The position numbers were made by a program, and so were the translations under genes. Below the pieces are notes generated by a model. That model worked only from the letters and a program-made list of their open reading frames with translations, was not told the DNA's origin and did no database searches. DNA of 64,000 bases from G020348385 sp964538085 (GTDB taxonomy: Bacteria; Acidobacteriota; Aminicenantia; Aminicenantales; Aminicenantaceae), in NCBI GenBank assembly GCA_964538085.1, contig CAZIDF010000001.1, positions 124,001 to 188,000 on the forward strand. The letters are read 5' to 3'. This document shows positions 26,270-34,907 of this stretch, piece by piece. Numbering within the stretch: position 1 is the first letter of the stretch; each line of letters opens with the position of its first letter.

Positions 26270-28024
26270 CTAACGTTGGACGCGGCCCGTGGTGTCTCCT
26301 GCCACAAGGCGTTCCACTTCCTCGACGCTGACGATGTTGAAGTCACCACAGATGGAGTGTTTCAAACAGGCAGCCGCTATCCCGAAGGACAGAGCTTCTT
26401 CGTCCTTTTTCTCTTGTAGGAAGCTGTAAATCAAACCGGCGGCAAAGGCATCCCCTGTTCCCACACGATCCATGATCGGCACATGATATTTGGGCCCCTG
26501 GATGAACTCATTCCCATTGAACAGGCAAGCAGACCAAAAGTTCTCCGAAGCAGAGATGCTTTCCCGAAGCGTAATGGCGACTTTCTTAAAGCCAAACCGG
26601 TCCACAAGAGATTTTGTCAAATCTTTGTACCCATCCACATTCAACTTGCCTTTATCGACATCCGTATCCCTGGGTTTGATGCCGAATACTTTCATCGGCT
26701 CCTCCTCATTCCCGATCAGGATGTCCACATGGGACATAAGATCGGTCATGACCATTCGGGCCTTTTCTTCTGTCCACAGCTTTTTCCGGAAATTCAGGTC
26801 GACACTGACAGTGATCTCCATTTTCTTGGCCTGATCCAAGCCTTCGCTCAGGCTATTCAGCAATGAATCGCTTAGAGCGGGTGTGATTCCCGTCCAGTGG
26901 AACCAGCGAGCTCCATGCAAGATTCTCTCCCAATCCACATCTTCCGGGCGGAGCATGGAAACGGCCGAATGAGTCCGGTCGTAGACCACTTTCGAAGGCC
27001 TCATCCCATGCCCATGTTCCAAATAATAAATCCCTATCCGATCCCCTTTCCGGACAATGAACTGCGTGTCCACTCCATATCTCTTTAACATCCCGATAGC
27101 TGTATTACCCAAGTCATTCAGCGGAAAGGCGCTCACATAACTTGCATCTATCCCGAATTGAGCCAAAGAAACAGCCACATTGGCTTCAGCTCCGCCGAAG
27201 TGAAAATCGAACGCCTTAGCCTGCCGCAACCGCACTCCTTTGGGGGGAGACAAGCGGACCATCATTTCACCAAAAGTGACGACCTTAGAGCTTTTGACTC
27301 GAATTTCAGGTTTTTCCAAAACCGGTTTTTTGCTTTCAAGGACAGGCTCGGATTTCAGGGCTACTTTCCATTGCCTAATTTCCGCTTTCATCTTTTCAGG
27401 ATCATCTAAATGTTTGGCCAGCGCAGAGGCACAAAATATTCCCAGAGGGTCTGTCTGGATCGTCTTTTTCATTGTTTCACGAGTGATGCCCCCCGTGTAG
27501 ACAACAGCCAAGTCTTTGTATGGCCCTCTCCAAGCTTTAACCAGATCAATATTTGCGATATCACCTGAATAAGCAGGAAATAGCTTGTAAATCCATTGAT
27601 AAGGATACTTCTTGCTGAGATCTTCGATTTCACACCCATAATCCATAGCTTTCCTGACTAGCTGTTTACCCACATCGGAAATTCCTCCCGGGATGCACAT
27701 GATGTCTTTTTTCACGCAAACATCGATAACCTCGGGAATGTAATCAGCAGACACGATACCAGCAACGCCCGCTTCGATAGCTCGCTCAGCTTGATCGCTA
27801 GTCATCACCGTCCCGGCCAGAACAAGAGCACCCCGATGTTTGTCGAGAATGGCTTTTATCCCCCCAAGAGCATGCTCCGACCGGAAAGCGATCTCCAGGA
27901 GAATCCCTTCCGCTTCGCATAGTTCAAACGCTTTTACGCACTCTTCCACACTCTTGGGATTCAACAAGGCCACCAACCTGATATCTTTAAGTTTTTCAAA
28001 TAACTTGGCCGACTTATTCATCAC
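26270..28024 (-). CDS. Fusion of KDPG/KHG aldolase and PfkB-family 2-keto-3-deoxygluconate kinase
   Basis: This is a 584-residue two-domain protein. Residues 1-215 form a KDPG aldolase barrel (LLEIAFRSEHA with Glu44; YKLFPAYSGD with the Schiff-base Lys147; YTGGI). After a charged linker (about 220-243, rich in Glu, Lys and Pro), residues 245-584 form a ribokinase-like domain with VTFGEMMVRLSPP, FGGAEANVAVSLAQFG and the signature DRVGTGDAFAAG (Asp525 as base). Together they would phosphorylate KDG and split KDPG to pyruvate and glyceraldehyde-3-phosphate, the last two steps of hexuronate or Entner-Doudoroff-type catabolism. It starts nine bases after the SDR gene. Confidence 0.9.
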   Translation of the reverse strand: MMNKSAKLFEKLKDIRLVALLNPKSVEECVKAFELCEAEGILLEIAFRSEHALGGIKAILDKHRGALVLAGTVMTSDQAERAIEAGVAGIVSADYIPEVIDVCVKKDIMCIPGGISDVGKQLVRKAMDYGCEIEDLSKKYPYQWIYKLFPAYSGDIANIDLVKAWRGPYKDLAVVYTGGITRETMKKTIQTDPLGIFCASALAKHLDDPEKMKAEIRQWKVALKSEPVLESKKPVLEKPEIRVKSSKVVTFGEMMVRLSPPKGVRLRQAKAFDFHFGGAEANVAVSLAQFGIDASYVSAFPLNDLGNTAIGMLKRYGVDTQFIVRKGDRIGIYYLEHGHGMRPSKVVYDRTHSAVSMLRPEDVDWERILHGARWFHWTGITPALSDSLLNSLSEGLDQAKKMEITVSVDLNFRKKLWTEEKARMVMTDLMSHVDILIGNEEEPMKVFGIKPRDTDVDKGKLNVDGYKDLTKSLVDRFGFKKVAITLRESISASENFWSACLFNGNEFIQGPKYHVPIMDRVGTGDAFAAGLIYSFLQEKKDEEALSFGIAAACLKHSICGDFNIVSVEEVERLVAGDTTGRVQR

Positions 28025-28033
28025 CGATCTCCT

Positions 28034-28825
28034 TTACAACCGCTGAATGTTCATCCCGCCGCTCACTTCCACCACCAATCCTGTCGAATAGGCAAAATCT
28101 CCCCGAGCTAGCGCTGTGACAGCCCTTGCCACATCTTCTGGGTACCCCCACCTCTTCTGGGGAATGAGGCCTCCGGCTATGAGTTTATCATACTTTGCTT
28201 TGACAGGAACCGTCATATCTGTTTGGATGATGCCCGGCCGCACCTCGTACACATAGATACCATGTTCAGCCAACCGGTCGGCGAAAATTTTTGCGGTCAT
28301 GCTCAAAGCGGCTTTGGAAATGCAGTACTCCGGCCGGGACGGCGAGGAGACGTAAGCAGAGATGGAAGAGACAAAAATGATGCAGGGTTTATCTGTGAAT
28401 TCTTCTCCCCTCTGTCGGATCATTTGTTTTACGATCGTTTGGGTGAGAAAAAACGCTCCTCTGGCGTTTATGGAAAGCACTCGATCGTAACTTTCAGGGA
28501 TCGTCTCCAGTATATCCATCCTCTTCTCCGGGGCAACGCCGGCATTGTTCACCAGCACATCGATCCTTCCGAACGTACCGAGTGTTTCTCTGAGAATCGT
28601 TTTATGACCGTCCAGTACAGATACATCCGATCGAATCGGCAAAAATTTGCGGCCAAGTTCTTCGACCTTCTCTCTGACTTCGAAAAGACCTTTTTGTTTG
28701 TTATCGGGATCAGCGAGCAGGTCGACTCCCACGATATCGAATCCATTTTTCGCCAATTCCAAGCATATTCCCCTGCCTATTCCTCTTGCAGCCCCTGTCA
28801 CCAACGCGACTTTTTTATCACTCAC
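28034..28825 (-). CDS. Short-chain dehydrogenase/reductase (SDR)
   Basis: This 263-residue classical SDR has the cofactor motif VTGAARGIGRGI, VNNAGVAP, the active-site VSSISAY and YCISK, and RPGIIQTDM. The Asp after the second strand (VGVDLLAD) points to NAD(H). It resembles FabG-type 3-oxoacyl reductases, but in this operon a sugar or sugar-acid dehydrogenase is more likely (inference). The start is a GTG with GGAGAGGG upstream. It is the first gene of the nine-gene operon. Confidence 0.88.
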   Translation of the reverse strand: MSDKKVALVTGAARGIGRGICLELAKNGFDIVGVDLLADPDNKQKGLFEVREKVEELGRKFLPIRSDVSVLDGHKTILRETLGTFGRIDVLVNNAGVAPEKRMDILETIPESYDRVLSINARGAFFLTQTIVKQMIRQRGEEFTDKPCIIFVSSISAYVSSPSRPEYCISKAALSMTAKIFADRLAEHGIYVYEVRPGIIQTDMTVPVKAKYDKLIAGGLIPQKRWGYPEDVARAVTALARGDFAYSTGLVVEVSGGMNIQRL

Positions 28826-28936
28826 TTTTCCCTCTCCGATATCCAGGAAATTACCGTCAAATCAAACACGGCATCCGCATTTTATCAAAAAAAGAAAAAT
28901 TTCTCATATTTATGATATCCTTTTTCGTAACCGTGT

Positions 28937-28966
28937 TTGACAGATCCACAGGATTGTGAATAAAAT
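28937..28966 (+). promoter_or_regulatory. Candidate promoter for the exported-protein pair; nearby inverted repeat
   Basis: TTGACA at 28937-28942 and TAAAAT at 28961-28966 are 18 bases apart, 43 bases before the ATG at 29010. An inverted pair AAACACGG (around 28864) and CCGTGTTT (28931-28938) brackets the AT-rich divergent region and overlaps the -35 box, so it might be an operator. This is pattern evidence only. Confidence 0.4.
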
Positions 28967-29009
28967 TGAAGGGAATAATTCGAAACATGAATTCTGAGGG
29001 AAAGGGGCA

Positions 29010-30347
29010 ATGAAAAAAATCTTTGTATTCTTTGTTTTCGTTTTATCTTTGAGCCTCTCTGCTGTGAGTACTGAAGAGGCTTCGAACAAGGCAGTTTCTA
29101 TCAAAATCTTAAAGAGCACCTCATCCCAAGAAGTCTCAGGAGAAAAGGCAAGCGAAGGCCGAGTATTCATCATCTTGGAAACGGAATGGGAAAATATCCA
29201 CCCCAAACAGAAGATAGAAAAGGACAAGTTGGAAGGAAAAACGGACAGGACAATGGGTGTAGGGACATTGGCCGGCAAGAAAAAAAAGGAAACAGAGTTG
29301 GTCGAGGTTGACGTGGCTTACCAGGTAGGGAAGCTATATGACCACGTTTATCTCCTCGTAGATGGTCTGGCTTATCCCCTCCATAATATCACCGAAGATA
29401 TTCCTGAAGGAGTGAAACTGCAAAAGACTTTTGCGATAGCCAAAAAGGGGGAAAAGCGAAAGGCCAGTTTTGTTTATCTAATCCCCGAGCATGCAAAGAA
29501 CCTCGGCTTTCAATTCTTCGACTACCAATACGGACATGTTCTCCTCCCGGTCCGAGGAGATCTGAAATTGGCCCAGGGTTCTGGAAGCCCTCCAGAAAAT
29601 GTACTTGGACAGATAGAAACCGGATTGGTAGAAATCGCTGCTCACGCCGTTGACTTTCAAAATGCATATGCCGGTGATGAAGCACCCGAGGATTGGCGAT
29701 ATGCTGTTGTTCAACTCAGCGGAAAAAGCCTTTCAGGCAAAAATGTCAAAGACATCGTCCAGTTCGAACCTACCGAATACACATGGATAAACACTGAAGG
29801 AGGCTATTTGTATTATGCCTCAGGTGGATCAACGAATGAGGGAGGAATGATCCGATTTACTCCCGAAGTATTCCAGCACCAGGAAATTGCATTTCTGATT
29901 CCTTCCTCCGCTCGGGTAGCTCAGCTGGGCATTAGACTCCGAAACGCTGTCTTCCAGCTCAAACTAACTGACAAAAAACCGGAGGATATGCCCGATGCTA
30001 TTGCCACACACCGCGATGGCGATGTCATGGAAGTGAAACTCTTCGGAACGCGGGAGGAAGGTGGCAGAGTTGTTTTAGATGTCGGTATCCAATCTTTGGC
30101 CACTAGCGGCATCGAAATACAGAGAAAAGCCCAATTTCAACTTGTTGTAAATGATGAAAAAATTTCATTGGATGACTCGGCAACAGATCGACTCCTGCAC
30201 CGTCCTCCAAAACCTTTTGTCATCCCCCCAAAAACATTTGTCCGCTTCGAGCTGGCGTTCGAATCGCCTGACTCTCCAACTTCCCTGTATTACCGAGGAT
30301 ACAGGAGTGAAAAAACTTTCCCACTATCAAATAAGAATTTTTTTTAA
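29010..30347 (+). CDS. Exported protein of three related beta-sandwich-like units, unknown function
   Basis: I do not recognise a named family. A 17-residue signal peptide (KKIFVFFVFVLSLSLSAVS) precedes about 425 residues. Three units seem related: each ends in a pattern like FVYLIPEHAKNLGFQFFDY (about 151-170), IAFLIPSSARVAQLGIRL (about 290-310) or FELAFESPDSPTSLYYRG (about 412-430), in the style of DUF4352-type surface domains. A basic loop (TLAGKKKKE) sits in unit 1. The ribosome site is GGGAAAGGGG. The next gene starts 28 bases after its stop, so the two are probably expressed together. Confidence 0.7.
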   Translation: MKKIFVFFVFVLSLSLSAVSTEEASNKAVSIKILKSTSSQEVSGEKASEGRVFIILETEWENIHPKQKIEKDKLEGKTDRTMGVGTLAGKKKKETELVEVDVAYQVGKLYDHVYLLVDGLAYPLHNITEDIPEGVKLQKTFAIAKKGEKRKASFVYLIPEHAKNLGFQFFDYQYGHVLLPVRGDLKLAQGSGSPPENVLGQIETGLVEIAAHAVDFQNAYAGDEAPEDWRYAVVQLSGKSLSGKNVKDIVQFEPTEYTWINTEGGYLYYASGGSTNEGGMIRFTPEVFQHQEIAFLIPSSARVAQLGIRLRNAVFQLKLTDKKPEDMPDAIATHRDGDVMEVKLFGTREEGGRVVLDVGIQSLATSGIEIQRKAQFQLVVNDEKISLDDSATDRLLHRPPKPFVIPPKTFVRFELAFESPDSPTSLYYRGYRSEKTFPLSNKNFF

Positions 30348-30375
30348 CATAAATATATATAAATGAGGTGTGAGA

Positions 30376-32838
30376 ATGAATTCCATATTCAACGTTTTTG
30401 ATTTCAACAAGATGGCCGTTATTCCCATCATCTTTTTGCTTTTTCTCTGTTCCTTTCAAGGCTTCACTAATGAAAAAGTCGAAAAAGAAATATTTCAAAC
30501 AACAGCTCAAGAGAGTTTAGAGTTGACGGAAGTGGAAATTGCAAAGGTCCTAGAAGGACTGAAAAAACTGAACCGTGCTATTTTGCAAGCTTCTCAAGAA
30601 ATTCCAAGGGATACATTCGATCCTCAAGCCATCGTCAATAACGTCGGCGAAAACCCGAAATCGCTGTTCGAATGGGTTAGGGATGAAACCATCTTGGTTC
30701 CCTACCGAGGAATCCTTCGCGGCCCTTTAGGTGTTCTGATGGACCGATGTGGGAACAGCCTTGACAGAGCTCTTCTGCTTCATGAACTTCTGCGGTTAGC
30801 TGGCTATGATGCAAGGCTGGTGCAGGGAAGCATAACAGAAAATCAAGCAAAGGGAATCCTGGAGAATATGCCCGATGTTCATAATATTCTCCAGGACGAT
30901 AAAACGGAAACCGATTTTGAAAACCTCATACAAATTTATGCGAAAAAATATGATATCTCCGGAGAAGAACTGCGAAAAAGCCGAGAGGATCTTGTTAAGG
31001 AAAAAGAACGCATTTCCAATATCATTCGAAAAAGAGTAGCCGAACAGGCTGAGGCATTATCCACACTATTGAAGATCGAACCGGAAAAAAGGATTGAGAA
31101 GGAAAACACATCGATTTTTGAGAGCTTAAAAGACCATTGGTGGATTCAGGTGAACGAAAACGGCGATTGGCTGGATTTGGACCCGACAATCTTGAATGCA
31201 AAACCAGGCGATACATTAACGTCCGTGCAAAATACCTGGGATGCAGAAGATCTCGATGAGGATTTGATTCATCTTCTTACCATCCACATCATTGTCGAGC
31301 GCTGGGAAGAAGGAAGCTTAAAAGAGGAAACCGTCCTTGAACACGCCTTGCACCCTTCAGATCTCTTCGGCCAACGCATCGAGCTAACGCATGATCCTCT
31401 CGATTGGCCGAAGGACGATGATCTTTATAGTAATGATCAACCCATAAAAAATCTAAAAGAAACCGTTTTGAATCTCAAAGAATGGATTCCCGCATTGACC
31501 ATTGGTTCTGATAAAATCGGCAAAAAAAGCTTCACGAAATCAGGGGAAGTCAACGAGAAGCCAGGGGAAAAAACCGAAAAACAAGGTGGGAGTGTCGCAG
31601 GAGGCCTGATGGGGGCATTCGGGAGATCGAAAACGAAAGCCGAGGATCGATCGATTTTGACAGCCGAGTGGATCGAATTCGAAATTTGGGCTCCAGGTCA
31701 GGTTCCAAAAAAAATCCGGCGAGAAATTTTCGACTTAATCGGCCCTGCAAAGCGAAAATTATCTAACAACACCAAACCTGAATTCAACGACAACCAGATC
31801 CTCGAGCGGAATTTTCTGATTCTGGGGCAAACGGAAATCCTTCCTTTGGTCTGCAAATTATCCCCTGAATTCACAGAGTATCTTTCAGCTAGAGAAATGT
31901 TGACCGACATGGAAGTGATCCTGAATCTTATCGAAGATCATGCCACGATCGAAAACGCCGACATCATTGCCCAAATGGCTTTGATCTCCCCTCTTCCAGG
32001 ATCGCTGTATAACTTGGCCATAGCCCGTTCCAACCTCAGCAGATTCGATCGAGACACTTACCTGGATAGATTGAATCTATTTTGTCTTCAAACCTTCCTC
32101 CAACAGAATTCTCTCGGGGAATTGGAGGAATTTCAGAAAACAGATATCGTCCTGAATAATATGGCAGTACATCCTAAATCGAAAGAAGATCCCTTCCGGA
32201 TTCGTTTGGAACAAGGTGTCCTCGAGACCAACGCTGAAGTCGAACACGCGATCAGCGAGAGCTGGACCGACAACACGGCTTTGCTTTTTGCCGAATCGAT
32301 TAAACAGGGAATCCCTTGGGTGTTCATTCGTGATGTGCAGGATTCTGCTCTTCAAAAAGCCCAAATAGAAGCCGATACACGTGCCTTCATCGAACAGGAT
32401 TTGTTAGATGGGTATGTTGTCATCGTTCCGCAAAAGCCCATTCCGATAAGAGGAAAACTATCGACAGGCTGGTGGCGAGTCGATCCTAGATCTGGTACGA
32501 CCATCGGGATGAATGGTAACGGTTCTGGACAGGCAATGTCACAGTATGCCCGGAGCGTGAACATGGCATTGCAGCTAAAAGCCGCAATTCAAATACATGC
32601 TGGGATCATGCGTTGCATGGCTGCAGCCATAACCAGCCCGCTTCGAGGAAACAGGCCGCAGAACGATCGCATAACCCTGAGATGCATTTGGGTAACGGTA
32701 TGTTCGAATGTTCAGCGCACTGCAAAAGGGTTGATGAACATCGATGTCAATTGGACGAATATCATCATAAGTGAAACCATCCATTGGGCCCTAAAAAGCT
32801 TGTGTGCGAATCTGTGGGACGAGGGGATCGAAAAGTAA
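30376..32838 (+). CDS. Exported transglutaminase-like protein with Ser in place of the catalytic Cys
   Basis: A signal/anchor segment (VIPIIFLLFLCSFQGF) is followed by a transglutaminase-like core: SLFEWVRDETILVPYRG, GNSLDRALLLHELLRLAGYD, and DHWWIQVNENGDWLDLDPT with the expected His (about 254) and Asp (about 269). The position that normally reads G-x-C reads GNS, so the nucleophile Cys is replaced by Ser, with a Cys three residues before. About 500 residues of unrecognised sequence follow, including a Lys/Gly linker near 395-420 and WWRVDPRSGTTIG. The last 75 residues look unnatural and may follow a frameshift. The ATG at 30376 has GAGGTG upstream. Partner of the preceding exported protein. 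Confidence 0.68.
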   Translation: MNSIFNVFDFNKMAVIPIIFLLFLCSFQGFTNEKVEKEIFQTTAQESLELTEVEIAKVLEGLKKLNRAILQASQEIPRDTFDPQAIVNNVGENPKSLFEWVRDETILVPYRGILRGPLGVLMDRCGNSLDRALLLHELLRLAGYDARLVQGSITENQAKGILENMPDVHNILQDDKTETDFENLIQIYAKKYDISGEELRKSREDLVKEKERISNIIRKRVAEQAEALSTLLKIEPEKRIEKENTSIFESLKDHWWIQVNENGDWLDLDPTILNAKPGDTLTSVQNTWDAEDLDEDLIHLLTIHIIVERWEEGSLKEETVLEHALHPSDLFGQRIELTHDPLDWPKDDDLYSNDQPIKNLKETVLNLKEWIPALTIGSDKIGKKSFTKSGEVNEKPGEKTEKQGGSVAGGLMGAFGRSKTKAEDRSILTAEWIEFEIWAPGQVPKKIRREIFDLIGPAKRKLSNNTKPEFNDNQILERNFLILGQTEILPLVCKLSPEFTEYLSAREMLTDMEVILNLIEDHATIENADIIAQMALISPLPGSLYNLAIARSNLSRFDRDTYLDRLNLFCLQTFLQQNSLGELEEFQKTDIVLNNMAVHPKSKEDPFRIRLEQGVLETNAEVEHAISESWTDNTALLFAESIKQGIPWVFIRDVQDSALQKAQIEADTRAFIEQDLLDGYVVIVPQKPIPIRGKLSTGWWRVDPRSGTTIGMNGNGSGQAMSQYARSVNMALQLKAAIQIHAGIMRCMAAAITSPLRGNRPQNDRITLRCIWVTVCSNVQRTAKGLMNIDVNWTNIIISETIHWALKSLCANLWDEGIEK

Positions 32839-32846
32839 ACAAAGTT

Positions 32847-32870
32847 TGTTATCCAAAATTTTGGATAACA
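32847..32870. repeat. Perfect 24-bp palindrome between convergent genes
   Basis: The half-site TGTTATCCAAAA is followed directly by its exact reverse complement. It lies nine bases after the stop of the transglutaminase-like gene and 27 bases before the end of the convergent flavoprotein gene. It has no loop and no T-run, so it is a weak candidate for a bidirectional terminator; a protein-binding site is the alternative. Confidence 0.5.
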
Positions 32871-32897
32871 GCAAGTAGATCATCAAGAAAAAAACCG

Positions 32898-34907
32898 CTA
32901 TTTCACGATATCGTCATTCAGGTAACGATTCCAGACGTTTTCAAACCAGGTGTCCTCCCGGGGAATGGGATGGATATCAACCCACTGCTTTGAAACGTTG
33001 CCTCCCGAGTCCAGTGAAACCTCCAATATTTTATTATTCACGAAGGCATCTTGATCGTTCAGGAGAAATTTCCATCGATCGCCCAGTTCATCACAAGGAA
33101 CGTCTCCATCAGGATTCCAAACGAGATAGGACCCGCGGCTCTGTCCTCCCCTTTCCAAATACTCTCCGATCGCTTCAAGATAGAGAACGTGAGTCAAACA
33201 TAAATCCATAATCTTGAACGCCTCCGGCAGTGTTTTGGCGGACGTAATGCTTATGTCCTTATGAAGATTAGCATACAAATCCCACGCTTGGGCCTTGGCC
33301 TCGATAATTTTTTGTGGATCTCTGATGTGAGCCCCCACGGCCGTCATTCTCTCTTGAATCTGATTCCTCGAATCTTGAACGAAGCTATCATTCGCCAATC
33401 GAGAATCGACGACACTTTCAGCAAAAGCCAGTTTATCGGCAATTTGATCTCGAACCATATCGCGGAATTCCTTATCCTGAGGCGGGGCGTCCACGTAACG
33501 TTTGGCAACAAACAATGCCGCGCGCAGGCTCCCCACTTGCCCGGAATTCAACGCCGATCCACCTGGCCTGTAAACGCCATGGGTACCGTTTACTTCACCC
33601 ACAGGGAAAAGGTGTTTGATATTGCTTTCCCACCAGATATTTCCCTTCAGCCCGCCGTTGTTATGCTGCACACAGACAGCAATCTCCAGGGGCTGCTTCG
33701 CTATATCGATCCCATGGTTTTTGTAAAGATCGATGGCGGGTTGATTCATTTTTTTGAGTCTTTCGATCGGTGTCCCGATTAATGCGCCGGATTTTCGGAG
33801 ATATTCATATGCTTCCTTACCCAAACATTCAAAACAAAAATCTTCCAGGATTCCTCCCCCGCCGGGATTCCGGGTAAAATCCAGAAACACCCTCCTCCCA
33901 TAGATGACCGTCTCCTGGTAAACAAGAATGTCGATCAAGGAAGAACCATATTCCTGTACTTTCCGCGGATCGAAGGGCCACTGATAACCTTTGAGGAATA
34001 TGGCAGTAGCCAGTTTTCCCATGTCGGGGAAATAATCGTTCAAGAATTCCCGATCATCCATGCCCTCTAAGTCGGTAGATACATAACGGGGGATAACCTG
34101 CTGATAGGTTCCGGACAGATTCCATCGAAACTTGATCGATGCCAATCCGAACTGGGATTCGGTCAGGTTATTCCCTATGGCCCCGATCGCAAAAGCCAGT
34201 CCATGGGATCCAACTTGGCTCTCAGGATAAACGGACGTTTTGTAGATTCCGGCCGGCCCTCCCGTGGCCAACACCACATTGACCGCATTGAAGACCACAA
34301 AGCCATAATTTTTTTTATCGACCTGGCCCCTGTCGATGGCCATAGCACCGACCACCCTTTTTTCTGGCCCCTCCTTTGAGGACAAAAGCGCGACGATCTC
34401 GTGCCGGTCGAAAACAGCGATCCCCTTTTCTTGGACTTCTTTTGAAAGGGATTCGACCATCAGGCGCGAAGTCAGGGGTCCGGCTGAGGTGGCTCTTCCC
34501 CGGGGATCGTGGTCAGTTTTATATCCCACATACCCCCCATATTTATCGTGTGGAAAAGGAACACCCAAGCCGACAAGATTAAAAAAGGCTTGGGTCGAGT
34601 TCATGGCTTCACAAAGAGCGATGTCCCCATTCATGCATCCGCCATTGTATAGATCCTGTGCCATTTCCATAGGAGAATCGGGAGAATCACTGGAAACCGA
34701 GAGTTTGTAATAGGTTTGTTTATCCGATCCGGCGTTGTACGAGGTCCCGCCTCTCCAGAGATCCGTGGCGATAGCGATGTTTTTCTGGCCAAATTTGTAC
34801 AGGCTTAAAGCTGCATTCAACGCGGCCGCTCCGCTCCCGATGATAAGAGTGTTGAGCGAGTATAGGGGAATTTTTTTGCCCTGGACCTCGATCGTACTTC
34901 TTTTCAT
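32898..34907 (-). CDS. FAD-dependent oxidoreductase, fumarate reductase/succinate dehydrogenase flavoprotein type
   Basis: This 669-residue flavoprotein has the dinucleotide motif TLIIGSGAAALNAALSLY near the N-terminus, a GGTSYNAGSDKQ segment, VVLATGGPAG, and FPVGEVNGTHGVYRPGGSALNSGQVGS (cited in part as GEVNGTHG and GGSALNSG) of the fumarate reductase fold. No export signal is visible. Its ATG overlaps the stop of the Old Yellow Enzyme gene (ATGA), so the two products are made together and may form a complex. It could reduce or dehydrogenate an unsaturated organic acid; the substrate is unknown. Confidence 0.82.
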   Translation of the reverse strand: MKRSTIEVQGKKIPLYSLNTLIIGSGAAALNAALSLYKFGQKNIAIATDLWRGGTSYNAGSDKQTYYKLSVSSDSPDSPMEMAQDLYNGGCMNGDIALCEAMNSTQAFFNLVGLGVPFPHDKYGGYVGYKTDHDPRGRATSAGPLTSRLMVESLSKEVQEKGIAVFDRHEIVALLSSKEGPEKRVVGAMAIDRGQVDKKNYGFVVFNAVNVVLATGGPAGIYKTSVYPESQVGSHGLAFAIGAIGNNLTESQFGLASIKFRWNLSGTYQQVIPRYVSTDLEGMDDREFLNDYFPDMGKLATAIFLKGYQWPFDPRKVQEYGSSLIDILVYQETVIYGRRVFLDFTRNPGGGGILEDFCFECLGKEAYEYLRKSGALIGTPIERLKKMNQPAIDLYKNHGIDIAKQPLEIAVCVQHNNGGLKGNIWWESNIKHLFPVGEVNGTHGVYRPGGSALNSGQVGSLRAALFVAKRYVDAPPQDKEFRDMVRDQIADKLAFAESVVDSRLANDSFVQDSRNQIQERMTAVGAHIRDPQKIIEAKAQAWDLYANLHKDISITSAKTLPEAFKIMDLCLTHVLYLEAIGEYLERGGQSRGSYLVWNPDGDVPCDELGDRWKFLLNDQDAFVNNKILEVSLDSGGNVSKQWVDIHPIPREDTWFENVWNRYLNDDIVK

